From an uncultured Actinomycetes bacterium (GTDB lineage: Bacteria > Actinomycetota > Thermoleophilia > Solirubrobacterales > Solirubrobacteraceae): a DNA stretch of 31,576 bases. A program made the position numbers and the translations under genes. Shown in pieces: positions 8,442-19,603 of this stretch. The stretch's first letter is position 1; each line of letters starts with the position of its first letter. Location of the stretch: assembly GCA_937888775.1 (NCBI GenBank), contig CALAQT010000433.1:1-31576 (forward strand). Reading direction: 5' to 3'. A model generated the notes under the pieces. The model ran no database searches. It had not been told where the DNA came from and worked only from the letters and a program-made list of their open reading frames with translations.

Positions 8442-8462
8442 CCTGCGGCGTTGGTCCGCAGG
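8442..8462. terminator. Hairpin between convergent genes (nucleotidyltransferase-like and nadA)
   Basis: Perfect 7-bp stem CCTGCGG (8442-8448) / CCGCAGG (8456-8462) with a 7-nt loop. It begins directly after the stop of the plus-strand gene and lies 18 bp beyond the nadA stop on the other strand, so it could serve both. There is no T-run. Confidence 0.55.
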
Positions 8463-8480
8463 CACTTGTGGCTTAAGTCG

Positions 8481-9494
8481 CTAGGCGATCTCGACCATGC
8501 GCTGAATCGGGATCCGCGCGTGGTCGGCGATCTCCGCTGCGACCTTGACCTCGTGGACGTCGTCGCGCAGGGCGTTGCGCAGCTTGGGCAACGTGATCAT
8601 CTTCATGTAGCGGCAGTGCGCGGCTTCGTTGGCGGCGATGAACTGAGCGTTGGGCGCGGCCTGACGCAGCGGGTGCAGCATGCCGGTCTCGGTCGCAACG
8701 ATCGCCGTCGCCCCGGCCGGGCGCTGCGCCAGCTCGCGTGCGTATCCGAGCATCCCACCGGTGGAGAGCATGTACACGCCCTCGGCGCTCACGTCGCCGG
8801 CGGCCACGTACTCCATTACGCTGGTTGAGCAGCCGCATTCGGGATGGATCAGGAAATCGGCCTGGGGGTGGGCGGCCCGCACAGCCGTTATGTCGTCGGG
8901 CCTGATCCCGGCGTGCACGTGGCACTCCCCGTCCCAGACGTGCATCCGCCGTCCCAGCATCCGCTCGACATACGCCCCGAGAAACATGTCGGGACCGAAC
9001 AGGATCTCAGTGTCATCGCCGTGCTCGCGATAGATGTGCTCCACGACACCGACCGCGTTGGCCGAAGTGCAGCAGTAATCGGTGAGCGCCTTGACCTCGG
9101 CGGTCGTGTTGACATACATGACCACGATCGCATCGGGGTGCGCGGCCTTCCAGTCGTCCAGCTGGGCCGCCGTGATCGAGTCCGCCAGCGAGCATCCGGC
9201 ATCCGGGTCGGGGATCAGGACTCGCTTGTCCGGGCACAGGACCGAGGCGGTCTCGGCCATGAAGTGCACGCCGCAGAAGACGATCGTGTCGGCGTCGGTT
9301 TCGGCGGCCCGCTGGGACAGGCCGAGCGAGTCCCCGACGTAGTCGGCCACGTCCTGGATCTCGGGCAGTTGATAGTTGTGGGCGAGGATCACCGCGCCGC
9401 GCTGGTCGGCGAGCGCGCGCACCTCGTCTTGAAGCGCCGGGATGTGCTCCAGAATCAGCGGCGCGTCGGTCGCGCCGAACATCGGAAGGTTCAT
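8481..9494 (-). CDS. nadA: Quinolinate synthase NadA ([4Fe-4S])
   Basis: Condenses iminoaspartate with dihydroxyacetone phosphate to give quinolinate in de novo NAD synthesis. The 337-residue product shows [35 protein letters not shown] (C74), [10 protein letters not shown] (C220) and AAHCRYMKM (C294). These three cysteines match the positions expected for the Fe-S ligands. It also has [22 protein letters not shown] and the STGGML segment. The ATG at 9494 overlaps the nadC stop (ATGA), so translation is coupled. The frame continues upstream within nadC but that part is a shadow. No nadB (aspartate oxidase) is next to it. Confidence 0.95.
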   Translation of the reverse strand: MNLPMFGATDAPLILEHIPALQDEVRALADQRGAVILAHNYQLPEIQDVADYVGDSLGLSQRAAETDADTIVFCGVHFMAETASVLCPDKRVLIPDPDAGCSLADSITAAQLDDWKAAHPDAIVVMYVNTTAEVKALTDYCCTSANAVGVVEHIYREHGDDTEILFGPDMFLGAYVERMLGRRMHVWDGECHVHAGIRPDDITAVRAAHPQADFLIHPECGCSTSVMEYVAAGDVSAEGVYMLSTGGMLGYARELAQRPAGATAIVATETGMLHPLRQAAPNAQFIAANEAAHCRYMKMITLPKLRNALRDDVHEVKVAAEIADHARIPIQRMVEIA

Positions 9495-10324
9495 GAGACC
9501 GCCTGAAGGATCAGTGAAAGGTCGAGTGCCGGAGCGCTGTGCGTCAGCGCTCCAACCGAGACAAAGTCTACGCCGGTGGCTGCGATCGCCCTGAGCGTCT
9601 CGAGCGTGACGCCACCGCTCGCCTCCAGTCGCGCGCGGCCGCGCACGTGCGCGACCGCCTGCGCCAACTCTTCCAAGCTCATGTTGTCCAGCAGGAGCGC
9701 GGGCGCGCCCGCCTCCAGCGCCTCGTCGACCTCGGCTAGGGTGCGGCATTCGACCTCGAGCGGGAGCTGCGGGGAATGGGCGTGGGCCAAGCGCACCGCC
9801 GCCCCCACCCCGCCCGCCATCGCGGCGTGGTTCTCCTTGATCAGGATCGCGTCGTAGAGCCCGGCACGGTGGTTGGTGGCCCCGCCGGCCGCCACCGCCG
9901 CCTTCTCCAGGGCGCGCAGCCCGGGGGTCGTCTTGCGCGTGTCAAGGATCTGCGCCCCGGTCCCTTCCACGGCGGCGACGCACCGGGCCGCCAGCGTGGC
10001 CACGCCGGACAGGCGCTGTAGGAAATTCAGCGCCGTGCGCTCGGCGCTGAGCAGCGCCCGCGCGCGGCCCTCCACCTCCAGCACCGGGCCGCCTTCTCGC
10101 CATACCCCCTCGGCGGCCAGGCGCCGCACTGAGACTTCGGGATCCAACGCCGTGAAGCTGGCCTCGGCGGCGTCGAGACCGAACACGACGCCCGGCCGCT
10201 TCTGGGTGATCAGCGCCCGCGCACGGGTTTCCGGCGCGACGGTGGCCGCGGTTGTCACATCGCCGCTGCCGAGGTCCTCGGCCAGCGCCCGCGCCACGAT
10301 CTCCGGGATCTCGCTATCTGGCAT
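9491..10324 (-). CDS. nadC: Nicotinate-nucleotide pyrophosphorylase (carboxylating) / quinolinate phosphoribosyltransferase
   Basis: Converts quinolinate and PRPP to nicotinate mononucleotide. The 277-residue protein from the ATG at 10324 ([20 protein letters not shown]) has [28 protein letters not shown], the PRPP/quinolinate-binding [23 protein letters not shown], and the C-terminal [15 protein letters not shown]. Length is normal for the family. It is first in a two-gene operon with nadA and overlaps it by 4 nt. About 92 bp separate it from the divergent cupredoxin gene. That gap contains a perfect palindrome that may be an operator. Confidence 0.95.
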   Translation of the reverse strand: MPDSEIPEIVARALAEDLGSGDVTTAATVAPETRARALITQKRPGVVFGLDAAEASFTALDPEVSVRRLAAEGVWREGGPVLEVEGRARALLSAERTALNFLQRLSGVATLAARCVAAVEGTGAQILDTRKTTPGLRALEKAAVAAGGATNHRAGLYDAILIKENHAAMAGGVGAAVRLAHAHSPQLPLEVECRTLAEVDEALEAGAPALLLDNMSLEELAQAVAHVRGRARLEASGGVTLETLRAIAATGVDFVSVGALTHSAPALDLSLILQAVS

Positions 10325-10370
10325 CGGCGGCGAGGATACGTCGGCGGCGATCCGCTTGCTTTGGTGAGGT

Positions 10371-10382
10371 CTATTGCAATAG
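10371..10382. promoter_or_regulatory. Perfect 12-bp palindrome CTATTGCAATAG, candidate operator
   Basis: A perfect, AT-richer palindrome in otherwise GC-rich DNA, 46 bp upstream of nadC and 34 bp upstream of the divergent cupredoxin gene. The site could control either gene. I do not recognise it as a known NiaR or NrtR site. Confidence 0.4.
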
Positions 10383-10416
10383 GCTCCTACCGGATCAACC
10401 GGAAAGATGAGGCCAT

Positions 10417-11514
10417 ATGCATCGCAGAGTCTGGCTCTTGATCGCTGTCGCCACGTTTGCGGCGGCGCTGTCATCGTCTGCGGCCGCCGGGGCGGCCACC
10501 ACCAAGGTCGTCTACGCGGGTACGCCGCCTAATACCAAGGCGCTCGCGGCAAAGCTGCTCGGCAAGGGCGTGAAGGCCCTCGGCCAGGACAACCCGGGAA
10601 TCAACGCCTTCTCCAATCAGACCGTGACTATCAACCAAGGTGACTCGGTCAAGTGGGTCGGACTGGCGGCCAATTTTCACACCGTTGACCTGCCCGCCAA
10701 GGGCGGGGCGGATCTGCCGCTGTTTGTGGCGGGTAAGACGGTGACCGGAGTCAACGACTTCGCCGGGAGCCCGTTCTGGTTCAACGGCCTGGTCCCCAGC
10801 CTTGGATTCAACCCACAGCTCTTGGCTCGGACCGGCGGCTCCACCTACAACGGCTCAAGCCGGGTCGATTCCGGCCTGCCGGCTGCTCCCAAGTCACCCA
10901 ACACGCTGAAGATCACCTTCACCAAGCCGGGCGTCTACAAGTACTTCTGCGATGTCCACGCGGGCATGTTCGGCTACGTCGTCGTGCGCGCGAAGGGCAA
11001 GCCGGTGCCGACCCGCAAGCAAGACGCAGCGGCGCTCACCAGGCAGCTGACGACTGACATCCTGGCCGCCAACAAGCTCACGAAGATCAAGCAGCCCGCG
11101 AACCATGTGAGCCTCGGCATGTCGACCAGGCAGGGCGTCGAGCTCTTCGCGATGTTCCCGGCGACACTCAGCGTCAAGGCAGGAACCGTTGTCACGTTCT
11201 CGATGTCGGCAAATTCACGTGAGGTGCACACCGCCGCGTTCGGCCCCTCGAAGTACCTCACGACGCTGGCCGACTCGGTTGCCGGCCCGACACCCGACCA
11301 GCAGGCGCTGTATCCGAGCAGTCCTCCGCAGGCTGGCCCGATCCAGCTCGATCCAACCTCGCACGGGAACGGGTTCGCCAACACGGGTGCACTCGATAGC
11401 GATCCGACGACACCGTCGCCGACGACTGAACGGATCGACTTCACCAAGCCAGGCGTGTATCACTTCATCTGCCTGATCCACCCGTTCATGCACGGCACGA
11501 TTGTCGTGAAGTGA
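10417..11514 (+). CDS. Secreted protein with two cupredoxin (type 1 copper) domains
   Basis: A 365-residue exported protein. The N-terminus MHRRVWLLIAVATFAAALSS continues into an AAAGAA stretch and is a signal peptide. Domain 1 (about 65-192) has a possible copper histidine H88 (AANFHTVD) and C178-x2-H181-x2-M184 in CDVHAGMFGYVVV. Domain 2 (about 245-365) repeats the pattern with H271 (REVHTAAFG) and C352-x2-H355-x2-M358 in CLIHPFMHGTIVV. Both sites have a complete His-Cys-His-Met set, as in plastocyanin-like proteins. It is probably an extracellular or surface electron carrier or copper binder. The partner is unknown. The ATG at 10417 is preceded by GATGAGG. It stands alone, divergent from nadC and ended by a strong hairpin. 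Confidence 0.85.
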   Translation: MHRRVWLLIAVATFAAALSSSAAAGAATTKVVYAGTPPNTKALAAKLLGKGVKALGQDNPGINAFSNQTVTINQGDSVKWVGLAANFHTVDLPAKGGADLPLFVAGKTVTGVNDFAGSPFWFNGLVPSLGFNPQLLARTGGSTYNGSSRVDSGLPAAPKSPNTLKITFTKPGVYKYFCDVHAGMFGYVVVRAKGKPVPTRKQDAAALTRQLTTDILAANKLTKIKQPANHVSLGMSTRQGVELFAMFPATLSVKAGTVVTFSMSANSREVHTAAFGPSKYLTTLADSVAGPTPDQQALYPSSPPQAGPIQLDPTSHGNGFANTGALDSDPTTPSPTTERIDFTKPGVYHFICLIHPFMHGTIVVK

Positions 11515-11523
11515 GGCTGAAAC

Positions 11524-11551
11524 GGTGCCCGGCGCCAGAGCGCCGGGCACC
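11524..11551. terminator. Strong bidirectional hairpin
   Basis: Perfect 12-bp stem GGTGCCCGGCGC (11524-11535) / GCGCCGGGCACC (11540-11551) with a CAGA loop. It fills the gap between the convergent cupredoxin gene and decarboxylase gene and touches the decarboxylase stop codon. It has no T-tract, which is usual in very GC-rich genomes. Confidence 0.75.
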
Positions 11552-13150
11552 CTAGCCGGATCGGTCCGCTAACAGATCCCCGGGACCGGCGTCGGTCTCG
11601 GGGAGCGGGGTGGCCGAGGGGTCGCAGACGAGCACGCGGATCGTGGCGAAACTGGGATCCGCGGCGCCGTGCAGTCTGGCCCCGGCGGAGGTCAGCGCGT
11701 GCAGATAGTCGATGACCTCGCTGGTCACGCGCTCGCCCGGGAGCAGCGCCGGGACCCCGGGGGGATAACCGGCGATCGACTCGCACGAGATCCGACCGAT
11801 CGCCTGCTCGACCGCGACGGTCTCGCCGACGCCGAGGAAGGCGTCGCGGATCGGTACCGCCGTCTGATGCTCCAGCGCCGCCGGCGGTCGGGCGATCTCG
11901 CGTCCCTGTCCCGGGCGCGACATCCGTCGCACGGTCTCGGCGAAGTCGTGCGCGAATCGCTCCAGCGGCTCGATCGGCTGGCCGAGGCCGAGCACCAGCA
12001 CGAGCGTCGCGTGAGTGGCGAGCTCGACGTAGATGTCATAGCTGGCCCGCAGCTCGGCGGCGATCTCATAGCCGGTGCAGCCGGTGCGGCGAACATCGAT
12101 CACCAGCCGCAGCGGATCCCATCCGGCCACGCCGGGCCGCCCGACCATCCCCGCGCCGACGACCGAGCAACCGGGGATCGCCTCGATCTCGCCGCGAGCG
12201 CGAAACGACGCGGCCAGCGTCCGGTCCAGCAGCGCCTCCCCGTGAGCGGCCAGCTGACGGCGCGCGCTGTCAAGCGAGGCCAGCAGCAGCGAACTGGGGC
12301 TGGTGGAGCGCACCAGCCGCACGCACCGCGCCACCGCCTCGGGATCGATCGCGCCGTCGCGGGCGATGTGCAGCATCGCCGATTGGGTCAGGCTCCCGAC
12401 GATCTTGTGCGTAGAGGCCAGCACGGCGTCGGCCCCGAGCTTGACCGGTGACTCGGGCAGGGTCGGGTGAAAGCCGAAATGGGAGCCCCAGGCGCAGTCG
12501 ACCACCAGCGCGACGCCGGCCGCGTGGGCGACCTCGGCACAACCGCCGATGTCGGCCGCCATGCCGTAGTACGTAGGCGAGACGAGGAATGCGGACGTGA
12601 TGTCCGGCGAGCGGGCCAGCGCCTGCGCCAGGGCATCCGGGGTGACCCCGTGGGCCATCCCCAGCTCCTCGTCGTACTCGGGCGCGACGAAGCTCGCCAT
12701 ACCGCCGCTGAGGACGAGGCCGTCGACCACGCTGGCGTGCGAGTTGCGCTGCACCAGCACGTGCGCGCCCGGCGGCGCGAGCGCCAGGCACAGGGCATGG
12801 TTGCCCTGTGTGGCGCCGTTGGTGAGAAACCAGGTGCGCCCGGCGCCATAGGCCACCGCCGCCAGCTCCTCGGCGCGCTCGTACGGCGTCGGCGAGGGGC
12901 CGACGTCGATCCCCTCGATGTCCTGGCAGATGTCGAGCGCCAGCGCGCGCTCGCCCATGGCGCTACGCAATCCCTGGTCGGCACCCGGGCCGCCCTTGTG
13001 GCCGGGAACGTGGAAGCGGACCGAGCCGCGAAAGCCATAGGAGACGATCGCATCCAGATACGGAGCGGTGGGGAGCGCTCTGATGGTCTGGCGCTCGCTC
13101 ACTTTGCCGCCGGCAAGTTCGCGCGACTCATTGGCCGGCACCTTGCTCAC
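11552..13150 (-). CDS. PLP-dependent Orn/Lys/Arg decarboxylase family protein
   Basis: Fold type I PLP decarboxylase of 532 residues, similar in size and layout to Bacillus SpeA/YaaO-type arginine or lysine decarboxylases. Visible blocks are FHVPGHKGG (about 47-55), FLTNGATQGNHALCLAL, the aspartate segment LVVDCAWGSHFGFHP, and the PLP lysine in STHKIVGSLTQSAMLH. A C-terminal domain contains IAGYPPGVPALLPGE. Substrate (arginine, lysine or ornithine) cannot be decided. The start GTG at 13148-13150 overlaps the prfB stop (GTGA), so it is coupled to RF2 translation. A second in-frame GTG at 13102 lies in an exact repeat of the start region and is a possible alternative start. The gene ends at the strong hairpin at 11524-11551. 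Confidence 0.85.
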   Translation of the reverse strand: MSKVPANESRELAGGKVSERQTIRALPTAPYLDAIVSYGFRGSVRFHVPGHKGGPGADQGLRSAMGERALALDICQDIEGIDVGPSPTPYERAEELAAVAYGAGRTWFLTNGATQGNHALCLALAPPGAHVLVQRNSHASVVDGLVLSGGMASFVAPEYDEELGMAHGVTPDALAQALARSPDITSAFLVSPTYYGMAADIGGCAEVAHAAGVALVVDCAWGSHFGFHPTLPESPVKLGADAVLASTHKIVGSLTQSAMLHIARDGAIDPEAVARCVRLVRSTSPSSLLLASLDSARRQLAAHGEALLDRTLAASFRARGEIEAIPGCSVVGAGMVGRPGVAGWDPLRLVIDVRRTGCTGYEIAAELRASYDIYVELATHATLVLVLGLGQPIEPLERFAHDFAETVRRMSRPGQGREIARPPAALEHQTAVPIRDAFLGVGETVAVEQAIGRISCESIAGYPPGVPALLPGERVTSEVIDYLHALTSAGARLHGAADPSFATIRVLVCDPSATPLPETDAGPGDLLADRSG

Positions 13151-13159
13151 TTTGCCGCC
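13097..13159. repeat. Exact 15-bp direct repeat across the prfB/decarboxylase junction
   Basis: GCTCACTTTGCCGCC occurs at 13097-13111 and 13145-13159, 48 bp apart. On the coding strand it reads GGCGGCAAAGTGAGC. It contains the prfB stop plus decarboxylase GTG start in one copy, and an in-frame GTG AGC in the other. Confidence 0.7.
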
Positions 13160-14251
13160 TTGAGCAGGTAGGCTCGCACGAAACCGTCGAGGTCGCCGTC
13201 GAGCACACGGTTGGCGTCTCCCATCTCGTGATCGGTGCGATGGTCCTTGACCATCGTGTAGGGGTGCAGCACGTAGGACCGGATCTGCGAGCCGAAGTTG
13301 ACGTCCTGGGCCTCGCCCTTCTCCCGAGCTATCTCCTCACGACGACGGCGCTCCTCGAGCTCCACGAGCTTGGAGCGCAGCATGGCCATCGCCTCAGCCT
13401 TATTGGAGGACTGCGAGCGCTCGTTCTGGCACTGCACGACGATCCCCGTCGGCTTGTGCGTGATCCGCACGGCCGAGTCGGTCTTGTTGACGTGCTGTCC
13501 CCCGGCACCGCTGGCGCGGTAGGTGTCGATCTGCAGATCGTCGTCGTCGATCTCCACCACCGATGCCTCCTGGACCACCGGCGAGACCTCCACCCCGGCA
13601 AAGCTGGTCTGCCGGCGGTTGGCCGAGTCAAACGGTGACAGGCGGACCAGCCGGTGGACCCCCTTCTCACTGCCATACAGCCCGTAGGCGTTCTCGCCCT
13701 TGACCCTGAAGGTGGCCGACTTGATGCCGGCCTCCTCGCCGGGTGAGACCTCCAGCAGCTCGACCGCAAAGCCGCGCTTCTCGGCCCAGCGCATCTCCAT
13801 CCGCAGCACCATTTCGGCCCAGTCCTGGGCGTCGGTGCCGCCGGCCCCGGCGTTGACGGCCACCAGCGCATCGCCTCCGTCATAGGGGCCGGAGAAGAGT
13901 CGCTCCTCCTCCAGTTCGGCCAGGCGGTCCTGCACGGTCTGGACCTGTTCCTCCAGCTCACCGGCGAGCTCGGGATCCTCCTCGGCGAGCTCGGCCAGCG
14001 GCTCCAGATCCTCCACGTCGCGCTCGAGGGCGCGGAACACGCTCAGCTTGCGGGTTGCGCGCGCATGCTCGGCACTGACCTTCGCCGCGTGCTCCTGGTC
14101 GTCCCAGAAGCCGGGCGCTCCCATCTCCTGTTCGAGCGCGGTGGCGCGCTCCGACAGCTCAGCCGGGTCAAAGATAGTCCGCGAGCAGCTTGAGCTGCCC
14201 ACGGATTGCAGCGAGTCGCTGGGAGAGCGGCTCTGAGGGGGCGGTGGCCAT
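13147..14251 (-). CDS. prfB: Peptide chain release factor 2 (RF2) with programmed +1 frameshift
   Basis: RF2 ends translation at UGA and UAA. The gene starts at the ATG at 14251 with a 27-codon frame (MATAPSEPLSQRLAAIRGQL, then KLLADYL). This ends at an in-frame TGA (14168-14170) within TATCTTTGACC, identical to the E. coli RF2 recoding core. A +1 shift at CTT continues as DPAELSERATALEQEMGAPGFWDDQ, giving 367 residues. The main frame holds the SPF tripeptide in LVRLSPFDSANRRQTSF and the GGQ motif in SGAGGQHVNKTDSAVRI. A GTG at 14202 in the main frame would give a nonsense N-terminus. The gene's own stop is also TGA and overlaps the decarboxylase start. RF2 shortage should favour frameshifting, so expression is autoregulated. 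Confidence 0.95.
14167..14176 (-). promoter_or_regulatory. prfB programmed +1 frameshift site TATCTTTGAC
   Basis: Codons TAT CTT then in-frame TGA followed by C, exactly the classical RF2 slippery/stop context. The strong internal Shine-Dalgarno of E. coli (AGGGGG just upstream) is replaced by GCGGAC, so the stimulator looks weaker. Confidence 0.9.
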
Positions 14252-14258
14252 TACCGTC

Positions 14259-14264
14259 ACCCTA
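14259..14264 (-). promoter_or_regulatory. Candidate -10 element for prfB (TAGGGT)
   Basis: TAGGGT ends 7 nt before the ATG at 14251, and there is no Shine-Dalgarno. It fits TANNNT and would make the prfB transcript leaderless. Confidence 0.35.
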
Positions 14265-14379
14265 GCAACTCGCCGGTGGGCCGCCTCCGCGGTTGACCGC
14301 CCAGTGCCGGCGTGTGCTCGCCTTCCAGGTCGGGACCGCCGGAGCCACGGATCGGCGCGAGCGGGGCCGCCTGATCCGA

Positions 14380-14408
14380 GAGGAGTCGGCGCGAGCGGGC
14401 CGCTCCTC
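14380..14408 (-). terminator. GC-rich hairpin downstream of malate synthase
   Basis: GAGGAG (14380-14385), a bulged T and CGGC pair with GCCG and CTCCTC (14399-14408) around an 8-nt loop. It begins about 20 bp past the malate synthase stop. The phrase CGGCGCGAGCGGG also occurs nearby at about 14355, a direct repeat. The rest of the prfB-malate synthase gap shows nothing clear. Confidence 0.45.
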
Positions 14409-14427
14409 CTGAGGCCCCGACGCCCGA

Positions 14428-16023
14428 TCAGTCCAGGTACTCGTAGGCGGGGATCGTCAGGAACTCGATCAGCTCTGGGGCCAGCGCCATCCGCTCAAAG
14501 ATCTCCCGCGTCTCGGCCGGCCGGCCCCGCTTCCAGGTCTCCTCCCCCACCTCGCGCCGGATCGCGGCGGTTTCCTCGTCGAGCACCTGGCGCACCAATT
14601 CAGGCGTCACCGTACGCCCGTCGGTCAGCTTGGAGCCGTGATGGACCCACTGCCAAATCTGCGAGCGCGAGATCTCGGCCGTGGCCGTGTCCTCCATCAT
14701 CGAGTTGATCGCCGCGGCGCCGCGACCGGTGAGCCAGAACGACACATACTGGAAGCCGACGCTGACGTCGGTGCGCAGGCCGGCCTCGGTGATCTCGCCC
14801 GGCGTGGCCGCCAGATCGAGCAGGTCGGCCGCGCTGACGTCGACATCGGCGCGCTGGCGCGAGAGCTGATTGGGCTCGCCTCGCAGGCCGGCCTTGAACA
14901 CCTCGCGGGCCACGGGTACGAGATCGGGGTGCGCGACCCAGGTCCCGTCGTATCCCTGCCCCACCTCGCGTTCCTTATCGGCGCGGACCGCCGCCAGCGC
15001 CTTCTCGTTGGCCTGCTCGTCGCGGCGCGAGGGGATCAGCGCGGCCATGCCGCCCATCGCGTGAGCCCCGCGCCGGTGACAGGTGGCGGCTAGCAACTCG
15101 GTGTAGGCGCGCATGAACGGGACGGTCATCGTCACGTCGGCGCGGTTGGGCAGCACCATCTCGGGCCGATCCGGGAAGCACTTGATCGCCGAGAAGATGT
15201 AGTCCCACCGCCCGGCGTTTAGCCCGGCCGAGTGCTGGCGTAGCTCATAGAGGATCTCGTCCATCTCAAACGCCGCCGGCAGCGTTTCGATCAGCACCGT
15301 GGCCTTGATCGTCCCGCGCTCGATCCCGACCACATCCTGCGCGAAGCAGAACACGTCATTCCACAGCCGCGCCTCCAGATGGGACTCGAGCTTGGGCAGG
15401 TAGAAGTAGGGTCCGCCGCCGGCGGCCAGCAGCCGCGGCGCGCAGTGAAAGAAGTACAGGCCGAAGTCGAACAGTGATCCGGAGACCGGCTCTGAACCGA
15501 CCAGCAGGTGCCGTTCATCAAGGTGCCATCCGCGCGGGCGGATCAGCAGAGTCGCGGGATCCTCGCACAGCTCGTAGTAGCGCCCGCCGGAGCCTTCGTA
15601 GGTGATCGAGCCATCGATCGCGTCACGCAGGTTGATATGCCCCTCGATCATGTTGCGCCAGGTGGGTGCGTTGGCGTCTTCGAAGTCGGCCATAAAGCCG
15701 TCGGCGCCAGAGTTGAGCGCATTGATCGTCATCTTGCGCTCGGTGGGCCCGGTGATCTCCACCCAGCGCTGCTGCATGTCGGCGGGGACGGGATCGACGG
15801 TCCAGCTCTGCTCGCGCACGTCCCGCGTCTGGGGCAGGAATTCAAGGCTCTCGCCGTCCGCCAGGCGTTGGCGACGTCGTGAGCGAGCCTCCAGAAGCTG
15901 CTGGCGCCGCGAACCGAACTCATGCTGGAGCTCGGCCACGAACTCCAGCGCGTCCGGCGTCAGCACCTCCTCAAAACCGGGCTCCATCGCTCCGTGCAAC
16001 TCGAGCCGGGTGTGTGCGGTCAT
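14428..16023 (-). CDS. aceB: Malate synthase A
   Basis: Condenses glyoxylate and acetyl-CoA to malate in the glyoxylate shunt. The 531-residue protein is of the A type (G type is about 720 aa). It contains [98 protein letters not shown] and the C-terminal [18 protein letters not shown], all typical. The ATG at 16023 ([16 protein letters not shown]) has GGAGA upstream. The longer open frame to 16155 reads through non-family sequence. No isocitrate lyase gene is in the window. The gene sits between secA and prfB, which are often adjacent in bacteria, so it looks inserted there. Confidence 0.93.
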   Translation of the reverse strand: MTAHTRLELHGAMEPGFEEVLTPDALEFVAELQHEFGSRRQQLLEARSRRRQRLADGESLEFLPQTRDVREQSWTVDPVPADMQQRWVEITGPTERKMTINALNSGADGFMADFEDANAPTWRNMIEGHINLRDAIDGSITYEGSGGRYYELCEDPATLLIRPRGWHLDERHLLVGSEPVSGSLFDFGLYFFHCAPRLLAAGGGPYFYLPKLESHLEARLWNDVFCFAQDVVGIERGTIKATVLIETLPAAFEMDEILYELRQHSAGLNAGRWDYIFSAIKCFPDRPEMVLPNRADVTMTVPFMRAYTELLAATCHRRGAHAMGGMAALIPSRRDEQANEKALAAVRADKEREVGQGYDGTWVAHPDLVPVAREVFKAGLRGEPNQLSRQRADVDVSAADLLDLAATPGEITEAGLRTDVSVGFQYVSFWLTGRGAAAINSMMEDTATAEISRSQIWQWVHHGSKLTDGRTVTPELVRQVLDEETAAIRREVGEETWKRGRPAETREIFERMALAPELIEFLTIPAYEYLD

Positions 16024-16126
16024 TTGCGGTGTCTCCGTCCCAGGCGAGTCTTGGCGGTCTTCATCAGCATCGTGTCCCAGCGGCTGACGTGCGAAACGAC
16101 GATCGGACGCGCGAGCACTTCGGTGA

Positions 16127-16537
16127 GTTTCCCGCATAGCCCGTCTTGACGACACTCCCGTCCGCGCCCTGCTGGAGCCCGCGAACTACGCGGTCATCTC
16201 CACACTGAACCCGGACGGCACGATTCTCAGCGCCGTCGTCTGGATCAGCCTCAAGGGCGGCGAGCTCGCCGTCATCAGCCCCGTCGGCCGCGCCTGGCCC
16301 ACCAATCTCGACCGTGATTCGCGGGTGACGGTCGTGGTTTACCCGCCGGACAATCCCCACGAATACGTTGAGATCCGAGGCACCGCCAAGGGCACGCCCG
16401 CGGATGCCGACGATCATATTAATCACTTGGCCAAGGTGTACATCAACCAGGACGAGTATTCGTTCCGCCAGCCCGGCGAGGTGCGGATGAAGTACGTGAT
16501 CACGCCGGAGCGCGTCCGGCACCAGAAGCAGGGCTGA
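16127..16537 (+). CDS. PPOX-class flavin/F420-binding protein; start codon missing or frameshifted
   Basis: Small split-barrel protein of the pyridoxamine-phosphate-oxidase-like family (putative F420-dependent reductase type). The frame reads [20 protein letters not shown], then [20 protein letters not shown], later [20 protein letters not shown] and IRGTAKGTP. The whole domain is therefore intact from about 16145 to the stop at 16537. The frame is open back to 16127 but has no ATG, GTG or TTG before the GTG at 16325, which would delete half the domain. In the frame one base over, a GTG at 16123 reads (M)SFPHSPS and stops at TGA (16147-16149). A +1 shift at TCT TGA C would join it to [10 protein letters not shown]. 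It is either a sequencing error, a recoded gene or a young pseudogene. The gene is convergent with secA. Confidence 0.6.
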   Translation, partial: VSRIARLDDTPVRALLEPANYAVISTLNPDGTILSAVVWISLKGGELAVISPVGRAWPTNLDRDSRVTVVVYPPDNPHEYVEIRGTAKGTPADADDHINHLAKVYINQDEYSFRQPGEVRMKYVITPERVRHQKQG

Positions 16538-16553
16538 CACGAGGCGACGCGGC

Positions 16554-16583
16554 GCTAGTGTCGTGGCACCAGGCGCCGTGGCA

Positions 16584-16598
<15 letters not shown>
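16554..16598 (-). repeat. Tandem 15-bp units at the secA stop codon
   Basis: On the secA strand the last codons plus stop, TGCCACGGCGCCTAG (16584-16598), are followed by TGCCACGGCGCCTGG (16569-16583) and a degenerate TGCCACGACACTAGC (16554-16568). The first two differ by one base (TAG versus TGG), so the codons for Cys-His-Gly-Ala were duplicated beyond the stop. Confidence 0.75.
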
Positions 16599-19448
<2,850 letters not shown>

Positions 19449-19454
19449 GGGATT

Positions 19455-19460
19455 AGGGTA
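19455..19460 (-). promoter_or_regulatory. Candidate -10 element for secA (TACCCT)
   Basis: TACCCT ends 6 nt before the secA ATG, with no Shine-Dalgarno. This is the spacing expected for a leaderless transcript. If this is the promoter, the adjacent tandem repeats would lie over the -35 and upstream region. Confidence 0.4.
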
Positions 19461-19559
19461 GCGCGGGAGGGCCCAAGGCTTGGAACTGATCCAGCGCGGG
19501 AGGGCCCAAGGCTTGGAACTGATCCAGCGCGGGAGGGCCCAGGGCTCGGAAGTGATCCC
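19461..19559. repeat. Three tandem copies of a 33-bp unit directly upstream of secA
   Basis: Copies at 19461-19493, 19494-19526 and 19527-19559. The first two are identical and the third differs at a few positions. Each starts GCGCGGGAGGGCCC and contains the palindromes GGGCCC and CCAAGGCTTGG. The array begins 1 bp from the candidate secA -10 box. Confidence 0.9.
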
Positions 19560-19603
19560 GGAAGCCGATGCCTAAGCGGTCGGCGTGCCGTTGTGGTGGG
19601 CGA

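Noticed and set aside
14171..14202. RF2 start at the GTG at 14202
   Set aside because: It gives a non-homologous N-terminus (MGSSSCSRTIF), while the 14251 start plus frameshift gives a family-like one.
16024..16155. N-terminal extension of malate synthase to 16155
   Set aside because: The added residues are not family-like, and the ATG at 16023 has a ribosome site and gives the normal length.
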